Origin: Ancylobacter defluvii | GTDB lineage: Bacteria; Pseudomonadota; Alphaproteobacteria; Rhizobiales; Xanthobacteraceae | NCBI RefSeq assembly: GCF_018390605.1 | Contig: NZ_JAHBGD010000024.1 | Location: 186,001-250,000 of the forward strand | Direction: 5' to 3' | Length of the DNA: 64,000 nucleotides | Part shown: positions 18,549-27,734 of the stretch, piece after piece | Layout: every line of letters starts with the position of its first letter | Numbering within the stretch: the stretch's first letter is position 1 | Made by a program: the position numbers and the translations under genes | The notes under the pieces: generated by a model | The model's input: only the letters and a program-made list of their open reading frames with translations | What the model was told of the DNA's origin: nothing | Databases searched by the model: none

Positions 18549-19109
18549 ATGAAGCAGGAGCAAGTGGTTCTAATCCGCCCGACCCGGGATGCGGATGTCG
18601 ATGCCATGCTGGCGATTTATCGCCGCCACATCCATCGCGGTGTGGAGGACGGCGTGGACGACAGCGACACGCCGCAGCCGGACGACCTGCGCGAGCGGCG
18701 CAAGAATCTGAAAAGCCGCCGCTTTCCCCATATCGTCGCGACGCGGGAGGGCGAGGTGGTGGGCTATGCCTATGTGGTGCTGTTCCGCAAGCGCCCGGCC
18801 TATCGCTACACCGTGAAGCACTCGATCTATGTCCATCACCAGCATATCGGCCAGGGCATTGGCAGCCTGCTCATGCGTGGGCTGATCGACGCCTGCGCGG
18901 CCGCCGGTTTCCGGCAGATGATCGGCTATATCGACGCGGACAACACCGCGTCGCTGAACTTGCACGCGCGGTTCGACTTCGTCCGGGTCGGGCTGCTGCC
19001 GGGCGTCGCCTATCGCTATGGCCGCTGGGCGGACAGCGTGATGGTGCAGCGCTCGCTCGGCCCCGGCTCCACCGCCTCACCGCCACCACCGCCGCTCTCC
19101 ACCCGCTGA
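18549..19109 (+). CDS. GNAT-family N-acetyltransferase
   Basis: A 186-residue acetyltransferase that would move acetyl from acetyl-CoA to an amine. The GNAT core runs from VLIRPTRDADVDAMLAIYRR through YAYVVLFRKRPAYRYTVKHS to the acetyl-CoA loop HIGQGIGSLLMRGLID and the final IGYIDADNTASLNLHARFDF. This layout is that of the phosphinothricin acetyltransferase-like subgroup. The ATG at 18549 has GGGGAG upstream; an earlier in-frame ATG at 18492 lies inside the decarboxylase gene. It is probably co-transcribed with the decarboxylase, which hints at polyamine acetylation (inference). A proline-rich tail ends the protein. Confidence 0.85.
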   Translation: MKQEQVVLIRPTRDADVDAMLAIYRRHIHRGVEDGVDDSDTPQPDDLRERRKNLKSRRFPHIVATREGEVVGYAYVVLFRKRPAYRYTVKHSIYVHHQHIGQGIGSLLMRGLIDACAAAGFRQMIGYIDADNTASLNLHARFDFVRVGLLPGVAYRYGRWADSVMVQRSLGPGSTASPPPPPLSTR

Positions 19110-19260
19110 AAAGGGTTGGCACGCCAGCTGGAAGGCGGCGAACCGGGTGGGGTAGTGTGTGGCAACACCGGATTCGCGGCGTCGAGCAGGGGGCAAGGCA
19201 TCTCAGCGCAACGGCGAGCCTGCCGATGACGCTCATTATCTTCCAGAGGGAGAATGGCTC

Positions 19261-19920
19261 TTGTTTCCCGATGCCGGCACCCGCCTGCAGGCGATCATCT
19301 TCGATTTCGACGGCGTCATCCTCGATTCCGCTGGCTTGAAGACGCAAGCCTTCGCTGACTGTTACGCGGGAGAGCACGCGGAGAAGATCGCCGAGGTCGT
19401 GGCCTATCAGGAGCGGCATGGCGGGATCGGCCGCCGCGAGAAGTTCGCCTATTTCGAGCGCGCCATCTTCGACCGGCCGGGCGATCCGGACTCACTCGAT
19501 GCGCTGTGCCGACGTTTTGCCCAGCTCGCCGACACCGCCCTCCTCGATGCACCGTTCATTCCCGGCGCGGAGCAGGCGCTCGCGACATTGCACGGACGTC
19601 TGCCGCTGCATCTGGTGTCCGGCATGCCGGAGGTCGAACTGAAGGCGGTTCTGGCGCGCCGGCAACTTTGCGGGCTGTTCGCTTCGGTCGCCGGCTCGCC
19701 CAAGCCCAAACTGGCGGAGTTCCGCCGTATCCTGAGCGAGGGCGGCTATCCACAGGACGCGGTGCTGGCGGTGGGCGATTCCCGCACGGAGTTCGATGCC
19801 GCGCTCGAACTCGGCATTCCCTTCCTCGCCATCGTCGCGGAGGGCGCGCCGGATTTCTTTCCGGCCGACCTGCCGCGCCGCCCCGACCTGTCCGGCTTTC
19901 TCGATCTCGTCGCGGAGTAG
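19261..19920 (+). CDS. HAD-superfamily phosphatase
   Basis: A HAD hydrolase with all four motifs: IIFDFDGVILDS (motif I), LVSGMP (motif II), KPKLAEF (motif III lysine) and VGDSRTEFDAALELG (motif IV). The cap region between motifs I and II makes it a subfamily IA phosphoglycolate-phosphatase-like enzyme with unknown substrate. I favour TTG 19261, because GAGGGAGA sits at the right distance and the length (219 residues) is typical; a GTG at 19159 in the same frame would add 34 low-complexity residues. It lies behind the decarboxylase and GNAT genes and converges on the SDR at 19944. Confidence 0.85.
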   Translation: MFPDAGTRLQAIIFDFDGVILDSAGLKTQAFADCYAGEHAEKIAEVVAYQERHGGIGRREKFAYFERAIFDRPGDPDSLDALCRRFAQLADTALLDAPFIPGAEQALATLHGRLPLHLVSGMPEVELKAVLARRQLCGLFASVAGSPKPKLAEFRRILSEGGYPQDAVLAVGDSRTEFDAALELGIPFLAIVAEGAPDFFPADLPRRPDLSGFLDLVAE

Positions 19921-19943
19921 CCGCGACAGCAAGGGATGACGCC

Positions 19944-20714
19944 TCAGTTCATCCACAATCCGCCGGTGACGTTGATCGCCTGCCCGGTCATGTAGGCGGA
20001 TTCGTCGGAGGCGAGGAAGGCGACCACGCGGGCGATGTCGTCGGGCACGCCGACGCGGCCGATGGGGATCATGTGCTCGCGTTCCTTGGCCGTGGGCAGG
20101 CCCTGTTCGCGCGACATGCGGTCGGCGTCGTCGCGCATCCGCGTGCCGACGATGGAGCCGGGACACACGGCATTGACGTTGACGCCGAGCGGCGCCACCT
20201 CCGCCGCCAGCGACTGGGTGAACGCGATCACCGCCGCCTTGGACGCGGAATAGGCGGCATAGTTCGGCTTGCCGATCTTGCCGAACCAGGAGGCGATGTT
20301 GACGATGCGCCCGGCGCGCCGCGCGATCATGTCCGGCAGCACGGCCTTCGCCACATGGAACACGCTATCGGTATTGATGCTGAACACCTGCCTCCAGGCG
20401 GCGGCATCGATGTCGACCACCTTGCCGACGGCGGTGATCGCGGCGTTGTTCACCGCGATGTCGATCGGCCCGAACTCGGCCCGGATCCGCGCGGCCGCCG
20501 CCTCCACCGCCTCATGGCTGGCGACGTCGACGGCGAGCGCCAGCGTCCGACGCCCGAGCGCGCGGACGGCCTCGGCGGTCTCCTCGGCGCCGGCGGCGTC
20601 GAGGTCGAGAATGGCGACGTCGCAACCTTCCTCGGCGAGGCGCGTGGCGACGCGGCGGCCGATGCCGACCGCGCCGCCGGTGACAAGGGCGACGCGTCCA
20701 TCGAGATGGTACAT
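19944..20714 (-). CDS. Short-chain dehydrogenase/reductase, last gene of the liv operon
   Basis: A 256-residue classical SDR. The NAD(P)-binding TGGAVGIG is near residue 13, the NNAAI segment near 88, the catalytic Ser in INIASW-like VNIASWFGK and the YxxxK pair in YSASK. The C-terminal DESAYMTGQAINVTGGLWMN is typical of FabG-like oxidoreductases. ATG 20714 follows a GGAG. It lies 41 bases behind livF on the same strand, so it is likely the last gene of the operon led by gntR. It may oxidise or reduce a hydroxyl or keto group of the imported compound; substrate unknown. Confidence 0.88.
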   Translation of the reverse strand: MYHLDGRVALVTGGAVGIGRRVATRLAEEGCDVAILDLDAAGAEETAEAVRALGRRTLALAVDVASHEAVEAAAARIRAEFGPIDIAVNNAAITAVGKVVDIDAAAWRQVFSINTDSVFHVAKAVLPDMIARRAGRIVNIASWFGKIGKPNYAAYSASKAAVIAFTQSLAAEVAPLGVNVNAVCPGSIVGTRMRDDADRMSREQGLPTAKEREHMIPIGRVGVPDDIARVVAFLASDESAYMTGQAINVTGGLWMN

Positions 20715-20755
20715 GGCTTTCTCCGGCTCAGTGCGTGCGGCCCGGCGGGCGCGAC

Positions 20756-21511
<756 letters not shown>

Positions 21512-22240
21512 GATACGCCTCCTGCACTTCGGTGTTGGTCCGGATCTCGCTGGCGGTGCCCTGCGCCAGCACCCGGCCGCGATTCATCACCACGATGGTG
21601 TCGGAGATCGACATGATGAGCTTCATGTCGTGCTCGATCAGCACCATGGCGAGGTCGGGCGCGCGCAGCGCCAGTATGTGCTGCTTGAGCTGTTCGGTTT
21701 CGCCATGGTTGAGCCCGGCGGCCGGCTCGTCGAGCAGCAGCACGCGCGGTTCGGCGACGATGGCACGGGCGAGCTCGACCAGTTTCTGCTGGCCATAGGC
21801 GAGGCTGCCGGCCTGCCGCTCGGCATAGGCGGCAAGTCCCAGCCGCTCCAGCACCGCGTGGCACCGCGCGCGGCGCTCTTCGGCCGCTGCACGGCCGCTC
21901 AACCCGAAAGTGTTGGCGATCAGGCTGCCGACCCGCGGCGGCACCAGCGCCACTTCGAGGTTTTTCACCACGCTCATGCCGTCGAACAGGCGGATGTTCT
22001 GGTAGGTGCGCGAGAGGCCGGCATGGGCGATGCGGTATTTCGGCAGCTTCTGCAGCTCGGTGTCGCCGACTAGGATGCGCCCCGACGTGACGCCGTAGGA
22101 GCCGGCCGCCATGTTGACCAGGGTCGACTTGCCGGCGCCGTTCGGCCCGATCACCGCGGTGATGATGCCCGGCTTCACCTCGAAGGTGACGTCGTCGATC
22201 GCCGCCAGCTCGCCGAACTGCTTGGTGACATGGTCGAATT

Positions 22241-23275
22241 TCAGCATTTGCCGCCTCCCAGCCGGCGCATCAGCCAGCTTGGGCCGAACTGCCGGGCGAT
22301 GAGGCCGCGCGGGCGGGCGAGGATGATGATCACCAGCGCCATCCCGTAGAACAGCAGCCGGTAGTCGGCATAGGCGCGCAGCAGTTCCGGCAGCAGGATC
22401 AGCAGGGTGGCGCCAAGCAGGGCCCCGAACGGATTGCCGAGGCCGCCGACCACGATCACCAGCACGATGACCAGCGACTCCCAGAAGGTGAAGCTCTCCG
22501 GCGAGACGAAGCGCTGCATGGCGGCGAACACCACGCCGCAGGCGCCGCCGATGAAGGCGCTGAAGGCGAAGGCGACCAGCTTCACGCGGGTGGTGTTGAT
22601 GCCGCAGCCGCGCGCCGCGTCCTGGTCCTCGCGCACGGCGGACAGCGCGGTGCCAAGGGCGCTCGCCTGGATGCGCCAGACGAACAGGAACACCACCACC
22701 AGCATGCCGACCAGAAGATAGAGGAAGTCGTCCGGCGTGCTCAGCGTCCAGCCGAACAGATGCGCCTCGTCGATGCGCGCAATGCCCTGCGGGCCATTGG
22801 TGACGCCGTCGAGATTGTTCATCAATACCCGGATGATCTCACCAAAGCCCAGCGTGACGATGGCGAGATAGTCGCCGCGCAGCCGCAGCACCGGAATGCC
22901 GAGCAGGATGCCGGCGAACCCGGCGAGGCTCGCCCCGGTCAGCAGCACCAGCGCGAAGGGCAGATGGATGTCGAACTGGCCGGAGGCCAGCAGCGCCCAG
23001 GAATAGGCGCCGATGGCGTAGAAGGCGACGTAGCCGAGATCGAGCAGGCCGGCATAGCCGACGATGATGTTCAGCCCCAGGCCGAGAATGGCGTAGAGCA
23101 GGATCATGTCGAGGATGCGCAGCGGATAGGCCGGCAGATGCGGCCCGACGATGAGGAGGAGGACGGGCACGGCCAGCATCGCCAGCGCGCCCGGCCAGAG
23201 CTTGCGTGTCGCGGCGACCGGAGGCGTCGATGCGCGGCGGGCGGGGTTTTCCATCGGCGGTGCTTCAGAAGTCAC
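22241..23275 (-). CDS. livM: Branched-chain-type amino acid ABC transporter permease LivM
   Basis: A 344-residue inner-membrane permease with about nine hydrophobic segments. The LivM hallmarks are GLNIIVGYAGLLDLGYVAFYAIGAY, split across TM helices, the coupling-helix region RGDYLAIVTLGFGEIIRVL and the GGLGNPFGALLGA segment. The GTG start at 23275 overlaps the livH stop by 11 bases; an ATG seven codons later is possible. It pairs with LivH to form the channel. Confidence 0.92.
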   Translation of the reverse strand: MTSEAPPMENPARRASTPPVAATRKLWPGALAMLAVPVLLLIVGPHLPAYPLRILDMILLYAILGLGLNIIVGYAGLLDLGYVAFYAIGAYSWALLASGQFDIHLPFALVLLTGASLAGFAGILLGIPVLRLRGDYLAIVTLGFGEIIRVLMNNLDGVTNGPQGIARIDEAHLFGWTLSTPDDFLYLLVGMLVVVFLFVWRIQASALGTALSAVREDQDAARGCGINTTRVKLVAFAFSAFIGGACGVVFAAMQRFVSPESFTFWESLVIVLVIVVGGLGNPFGALLGATLLILLPELLRAYADYRLLFYGMALVIIILARPRGLIARQFGPSWLMRRLGGGKC

Positions 23276-24206
23276 TCTTGTACACTATGGTTTCTTCGCT
23301 GACGTGCTCACCGAGCAAGCCGGCAGGGCGGAACAGCAGGATCAGGACGAGGACGGAGAAGGCAAAGATGTCGCGATATTCCGTACCGATGAGGCCGCCG
23401 GTCAGCACCGGCATCCATGCGGTGGCGAAGGTCTCGATGAAGCCGAGCAGGAAGCCGCCGAGCACCGCGCCGGGGATCGAGCCGATACCGCCGAGAATGG
23501 CGGCGGTGAACGCCTTCATGCCGATGACGAAGCCCATGGTGAAGGTGGCGACGCCGTAGAACGAGGAATAGAGGATGCCGGCGACGGCGCCGAGGCCGGG
23601 CCCGATAAAGAAGATCAGCGAAATCGCCATGTTCGGGTTGATGCCGACCAGCGAGGCGGTCTCGGCATTTTCCGCCACGGCGCGAATACGCACGCCGAGA
23701 TTGGTGCGATTGACGAACAGCTCCAGCGCGACCATCAGGATCACGGCGACGAGGAAGATGGTGATCTGCTTGTAGGTGATGATGGCGCCGAACACGTCGA
23801 TGACGCCGCTGGGCAGGAAGGACGGGTAGATCAGCGGCCGGCGGCCACCGATCAGCATCACCGCGTTCTGGATCACCACCGCCATGCCGAGCGCCGACAG
23901 CATCGGCGCCAGGCGCGAGGTACCGCGCAGCGGCCGGTAGGCGACGATCTCGACGCTGACGCCGGCGAGCCCGATGATCACGAAGGTGATGAAGCCGACG
24001 AGCAGTCCGCCGGTCGGATGGCCGGCAACGCCGAGCGCGCCGGCAAGCGCGAGGCCGATGAAGGCGCCCGCGGTGAACAGCTCGCTATGGGCGAAGTTGA
24101 TCAGGCGCAGCACCCCGTAGACCATGGTGTAGCCGAGCGCGATGAGCGCATAGATCGACCCGACGGTCAGGGCGTTGATCGTCTGCTGGAGAATGAGGGC
24201 GCCCAT
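23265..24206 (-). CDS. livH: Branched-chain-type amino acid ABC transporter permease LivH
   Basis: A 313-residue membrane permease. The LivH pattern is clear: the N-terminal QQTINALTVGSIYALIALGY, then YGVLRLINFAHSELFTAGAF, the coupling segment NPNMAISLIFFIGPGLGAVA and GGIGSIPGAVLGGFLLG. I use the ATG at 24206, where the family start MGALILQQ lies; an in-frame start further upstream would add 28 residues without hydrophobic character and run over the hairpins between livK and livH. It acts with LivM, LivG, LivF and the periplasmic protein encoded just upstream. Confidence 0.92.
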   Translation of the reverse strand: MGALILQQTINALTVGSIYALIALGYTMVYGVLRLINFAHSELFTAGAFIGLALAGALGVAGHPTGGLLVGFITFVIIGLAGVSVEIVAYRPLRGTSRLAPMLSALGMAVVIQNAVMLIGGRRPLIYPSFLPSGVIDVFGAIITYKQITIFLVAVILMVALELFVNRTNLGVRIRAVAENAETASLVGINPNMAISLIFFIGPGLGAVAGILYSSFYGVATFTMGFVIGMKAFTAAILGGIGSIPGAVLGGFLLGFIETFATAWMPVLTGGLIGTEYRDIFAFSVLVLILLFRPAGLLGEHVSEETIVYKSDF

Positions 24207-24249
24207 GGCAGCCTTTCGGTCCGTTGCATTCGGTGACGGGCGGAAAGAA

Positions 24250-24324
24250 GTCCGGCGCGGGCTTGCAGTGCATGCACCGCGCCGGACCAAGGGGCTTCAC
24301 GACGGAGGGGGCCGTCGGTGAAGC
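24250..24324 (-). promoter_or_regulatory. Tandem hairpins between livK and livH
   Basis: Two inverted repeats lie in the gap between the binding-protein gene and the permease gene. One has a perfect 11-bp stem (GTCCGGCGCGG / CCGCGCCGGAC, 24250-24287). The other pairs GCTTCAC-GACGG with CCGTC-G-GTGAAGC (24294-24324, one bulge). Such structures often let most transcripts end after, or be protected behind, the binding-protein gene, so that more binding protein than permease is made. No long T-run follows, so partial termination or processing is more likely than a full stop. Confidence 0.5.
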
Positions 24325-24351
24325 AATCACTGGGAAGCGGAAGGCTCCGCC

Positions 24352-25458
24352 TTACTTGACGAGGTCGAACTTGCCGTCCTTGACGCCGTAGAGGAACAGG
24401 AACGGCTTCTGAAGCTCGCCTTCCGGGGTGAAGGAGACGTGGCCGACGATGCCGTCGAAGTCGCTCTTGGCGATCTCGGAGACGATGCCGGCGCGGGTCA
24501 GCGGCGCGGGAGCCTTCTTCATCGCCTCGATGATGATGCTCGCCTCGACAAAGCCATAGGCCGAATAGGGACCGGGCTCTTCACCGAAAGCCGCCTTGTA
24601 GTCGGCCGCGAACTTCTTCAGCGCCGGCGAGGAATCATAGGGAGGCGCCTGGAAGGACACCACCGCGCCCTCCGAGGCCGGGCCGGCGCCGGCGATGAAG
24701 TCCGGGGAGAAGGCACTGTCGGCGGCGAAGAAGGTCGCCTTGATGCCGAGCTCGCGCGCCTGCTTCACGAACAGGCCAACCGCCGGCATGACGCCGCCGA
24801 AATAGACCACGTCCGGCTGCTCGGCGCGGATGGTGGAGAGCAGCGCCGAGAAATCGACGTCGGTCTGGGCGATGCCGGAGAAGGAGGTGACGGTACCGCC
24901 GCCCTTGGTGAAGTTGGTGCGGAACACCTCGGCGACGCCCTGGCCGAAGGCCTGCTTGTCGTGGACGATGGCGGCCTTCTTGGCGCCAAGCTTGGTCAGC
25001 GCGTATTCGGCCGGCGCCGCGCCCTGCGACAGGTCGTTGGCGATCGGACGGAACAGGTTCTTGTAGCCGGCCTTGGTGACCTTCGGGTTGGAGGCGTTGG
25101 TCACCTGCGGCATGCCGCAGCGATTGTAGATGTCGGACGAGGGGATGGTCACGCCGCTGTTGAAGTTGGCGACGACGGCCAGCATGCCGGCATTGTCGCA
25201 GTGCTTCTGGGCGATCAGCGTGCCCTGCTTGGGATCGCCGCCGTCATCGTCGCGAACGAGGACGAGCTTTTGCCCCTGGACGCCGCCGGCCGCGTTGGCC
25301 TGGCGCACGGCCAGCTCCATGCCGTTCTGCCAGGTGGTGCCGAACAGCGCCTCGGCATTGGTGGTCGGCCCCGCCGTGCCGATCAGGATGTCGGCCCGGG
25401 CCGCCCCGGTCAGCGCGGCCATGGCAACGGCAGCGCAGAGTATGCTCTTCAAACGCAT
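24352..25458 (-). CDS. Periplasmic amino-acid-binding protein of the Liv-type transporter
   Basis: A 368-residue solute-binding protein of the LivJ/LivK (Peripla_BP_6) family. It starts with a signal peptide (MRLKSILCAAVAMAALTGAARA), then ILIGTAGPTTNAEALFGTTW, GVQGQKLVLVRDDDGGDPKQ, and MPQVTNASNPKVTKAGYKNL, the usual family landmarks. ATG 25458 is preceded by GAAGGGAACTG. The gene lies 76 bases behind gntR and before two hairpins and livH. It should set the specificity of the importer. The ligand is probably the compound degraded by the divergent enzymes (inference from context). Confidence 0.92.
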   Translation of the reverse strand: MRLKSILCAAVAMAALTGAARADILIGTAGPTTNAEALFGTTWQNGMELAVRQANAAGGVQGQKLVLVRDDDGGDPKQGTLIAQKHCDNAGMLAVVANFNSGVTIPSSDIYNRCGMPQVTNASNPKVTKAGYKNLFRPIANDLSQGAAPAEYALTKLGAKKAAIVHDKQAFGQGVAEVFRTNFTKGGGTVTSFSGIAQTDVDFSALLSTIRAEQPDVVYFGGVMPAVGLFVKQARELGIKATFFAADSAFSPDFIAGAGPASEGAVVSFQAPPYDSSPALKKFAADYKAAFGEEPGPYSAYGFVEASIIIEAMKKAPAPLTRAGIVSEIAKSDFDGIVGHVSFTPEGELQKPFLFLYGVKDGKFDLVK

Positions 25459-25534
25459 GTCAGTTCCCTTCTCTCTGGGCCCGTTTTCGGACCGTTTCTG
25501 CGCAGGGTGCCAACACGCGCCGGCAACCTGCTCT

Positions 25535-26209
25535 TCAAGCGATGTTGCGCGCCTTGCCCATCCGCCCTTCGGCCAGCGACGCGATGAGGTTGCGCGAGAC
25601 GCGCTGTATGTGCGCCCGCAGCGTGTCGCCCCCTCGCCGGATGTCGCCGAGCCGGGCGAAGGCGATGAGCGCGCGATGGTCGGCGAGCTCGCGCTCCACA
25701 TCCTCCGCCACCGCGATCTGCAGGTTCACGTAGCGGTTGGCGTTGTCGTGCACGGTCCGCAGCAGCTTGAGCGCGATCAGATAACCGCTCGGGCGATAGA
25801 GCGCTTCATGGAAGCGCCAGTTGAGCTCGCCCCAGTTCTCCACGCTGCCGCTCGCCATGGCTTCGTCGGTGACGGTTTCGGCCAGGACGAAATCTTCCTC
25901 CGTCATGCACGGAATGGCGGCTTCGAACAGCCAGGTCTCCATGCGCAGGCGGATCTCGAACAGCTCCTCGATCTCCTCCAGCGACAAGGAGGACACCACC
26001 GTCCCCTTGTGCAGTTCCGACACGACGAGGCCCTCGGCCTCCAGCTGGCGGATCGCCTCGCGCAGCGGGACGCGGGAAACCCCCAGCTCGGCGGCCAGCT
26101 TTTCCTGGCGCAACGGGGCGCCCTCAGCCAGCAGACCGGTGATGATCTGATGCCGCAGCTCGGTGACGATCTGATCCGTCAACGACTGGCGGCCGACTTT
26201 CGCGATCAT
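25535..26209 (-). CDS. GntR-family transcriptional regulator, FCD subfamily
   Basis: A 224-residue regulator. The N-terminal winged helix (SLTDQIVTELRHQIITGLLAEG, EKLAAELGVSRVPLREAIRQ, LVVSELHKGTVVS) is followed by an all-helical FCD ligand domain from about residue 85 with the metal/ligand His region (WRFHEALYRPSG) and DHRALIAF. I take ATG 26209, which has GGAG eight bases upstream; a longer frame from 26248 would run through the operator. It is transcribed away from the catabolic operon and probably represses both directions until its ligand binds two palindromes in the shared promoter region. Confidence 0.9.
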   Translation of the reverse strand: MIAKVGRQSLTDQIVTELRHQIITGLLAEGAPLRQEKLAAELGVSRVPLREAIRQLEAEGLVVSELHKGTVVSSLSLEEIEELFEIRLRMETWLFEAAIPCMTEEDFVLAETVTDEAMASGSVENWGELNWRFHEALYRPSGYLIALKLLRTVHDNANRYVNLQIAVAEDVERELADHRALIAFARLGDIRRGGDTLRAHIQRVSRNLIASLAEGRMGKARNIA

Positions 26210-26223
26210 TCCATTCGCTCCAT

Positions 26224-26242
26224 ATTGAATACGATATTCAAT
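26224..26242. promoter_or_regulatory. Palindromic operator next to gntR (site 1)
   Basis: A perfect 8-3-8 palindrome, ATTGAATACGATATTCAAT, lies 15 bases upstream of the gntR start. A second, near-identical site is found 90 bases further on. The size, symmetry and place in the divergent promoter region fit a GntR/FCD binding site and negative autoregulation; binding itself is inferred. Confidence 0.65.
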
Positions 26243-26330
26243 TGTCATAGATCAACAAGCACGTTTATCAGGCATAAATGTTCCATAAATGCCTATTTTT
26301 TAGACTTTCATTCCGATTTTTCGAGCCTAT

Positions 26331-26349
26331 CCTGAATATTGTATTCAAT
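26331..26349. promoter_or_regulatory. Palindromic operator upstream of the catabolic operon (site 2)
   Basis: The sequence CCTGAATATTGTATTCAAT repeats the half-sites of site 1 (TGAATA...TATTCA with a three-base centre) and sits 30 bases before the cupin gene, where it would overlap the promoter. Two copies of one palindrome flanking a divergent promoter region strongly suggest one regulator controls both operons. Confidence 0.65.
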
Positions 26350-26378
26350 CCTCTCTGCTGAGAGAGTGGAGCAGACAC

Positions 26379-26921
26379 ATGTCGGAACAAGCGGGCGGAA
26401 CCTCCCAGACCGGAACCACCACCTATGCCGGCCACGTGCTGGCGAAGCAGCCGGGCGAGGCGATCAGCTATTGGCAGCCGGTGCCGGCCAATGGCCATAT
26501 CGATGTGATCTTCGCCCCGGAAGTGGTGCCCATGGAGTTTCCCATCGGCTTCGGGACACAGACCGTGCCGCCGGGCGGTTATGTACGCGAGCATGCCCAT
26601 GACCGGAACGAGGAAGTCATCTTCGTCGTCAGTGGCAAGGGCCGTGCCGTGATCGATGGCGTCGACCATCCGATGCAGCCGGGCTCGGCCTTCTTCATCG
26701 GCCGCAACCGCCGGCACATGTTCATCAACGAGGGCACCGGCGACATCATCTGGACCTGGCTCATCGTACCGAACGGGCTGGAGGACTTCTTCCGCCTCAT
26801 CGGCCGCCCTCGCCAGGACGGCGAACCCGCCCCCGCGCCGTTCCCGCGCCCGGAAAACGTTCTGCAGATCGAGCGTGACACCGTCTTCGCCGCCCAGCCG
26901 ACCGACCAGCGCCGGCCCTGA
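26379..26921 (+). CDS. Cupin-domain protein, first gene of the catabolic operon
   Basis: A 180-residue single-domain cupin. Motif 1 reads GGYVREHAHDRNEEVIFVVSGKG, here with HxH...E metal ligands, and motif 2 reads PGSAFFIGRNRRHMFIN with the second His. It begins right after operator site 2, so it is the first gene of a ten-gene run. Cupins of this size bind a metal and act as isomerases, dioxygenases or small-molecule sensors. Nothing in the sequence decides which. Its place suggests action on the imported substrate or an early intermediate (inference). Confidence 0.85.
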   Translation: MSEQAGGTSQTGTTTYAGHVLAKQPGEAISYWQPVPANGHIDVIFAPEVVPMEFPIGFGTQTVPPGGYVREHAHDRNEEVIFVVSGKGRAVIDGVDHPMQPGSAFFIGRNRRHMFINEGTGDIIWTWLIVPNGLEDFFRLIGRPRQDGEPAPAPFPRPENVLQIERDTVFAAQPTDQRRP

Positions 26922-26976
26922 GCCGGCCCAACCGTTCGGCACTGCGGCCGACCCATTCCTGACTGTCGAGGATTCC

Positions 26977-27729
26977 ATGCGTCTCAAAGACAAAGTCGCC
27001 ATCATCACCGGCTCCGCCGCCGGGATCGGTGAGGCGGCGGCCGAGCTATTCGTGCGGGAAGGTGCCCGTGTCCTGCTGGCGGACCGCAACGGCGAAGGCG
27101 CCGCGCAGGTCGCCGAACGTCTGGGCCCCAACGCCGTCGCCATGGCGGTGGATGTCAGCCGCAGCGACGAGGTCAAGCGGATGGTCGATACCGCCGTGGA
27201 GCGCTTCGGCCGGCTCGACATCCTCGCCAACAATGCCGGCTACGGCATTCCGGGCACGGTTGTAAATACCGAGGAAGCCGACTGGGATGCGTTGATGGCG
27301 GTCAATCTCAAGGGTGTCTTCCTGTGCTGCAAGCACGCCATTCCGGTGATGGCGGCGCAGGGCGGCGGCACCATCGTCAACACCGCCTCCAACGTCGCCA
27401 CCGTCGGCATCTTCGACCGCGCCGCCTATGTCGCCTCCAAGGGTGGCGTCGCCGCGCTGACCAAGGCGATGGCGCTCGATCATGCCGAGCAGAAGATCCG
27501 GGTGAACTGCGTCGCGCCGGGCGTCACCTGGTCGAGCTATTTCGAAAAGATGGTCGCCAACCATCCCGATCCGGACACCTTCAAGGCCAAGCTCAAGGCC
27601 CGCTCGCCGATCAACCGCTGGGCCCAGCCGGTGGAGATCGCCAGCGCCATCCTCTGGCTCGCCTCCGACGAGGCCTCCTTCGCCACCGGTGCGATGTTCA
27701 CCGTCGATGGCGGCATGTCGGCCTGGTGA
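26977..27729 (+). CDS. Short-chain dehydrogenase/reductase of the catabolic operon
   Basis: A 250-residue classical SDR with TGSAAGIG near the N-terminus, NNAGYG, VNTASN with the catalytic Ser region, YVASKGG (Tyr-Lys pair) and a C-terminal GAMFTVDGGMSAW. An Asp after the second strand (LLADRN) points to NAD rather than NADP. I start at ATG 26977, where the family start MRLKDKVAIITG begins. It lies 55 bases after the cupin gene and five bases before the next gene. Likely a dehydrogenase for a hydroxy intermediate; substrate unknown. Confidence 0.9.
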   Translation: MRLKDKVAIITGSAAGIGEAAAELFVREGARVLLADRNGEGAAQVAERLGPNAVAMAVDVSRSDEVKRMVDTAVERFGRLDILANNAGYGIPGTVVNTEEADWDALMAVNLKGVFLCCKHAIPVMAAQGGGTIVNTASNVATVGIFDRAAYVASKGGVAALTKAMALDHAEQKIRVNCVAPGVTWSSYFEKMVANHPDPDTFKAKLKARSPINRWAQPVEIASAILWLASDEASFATGAMFTVDGGMSAW

Positions 27730-27734
27730 GGTCA

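Noticed and set aside
15899-18607. Minus-strand open frame of about 900 codons opposite the decarboxylase
   Set aside because: It covers a certain PLP decarboxylase on the other strand and has no recognisable motifs.
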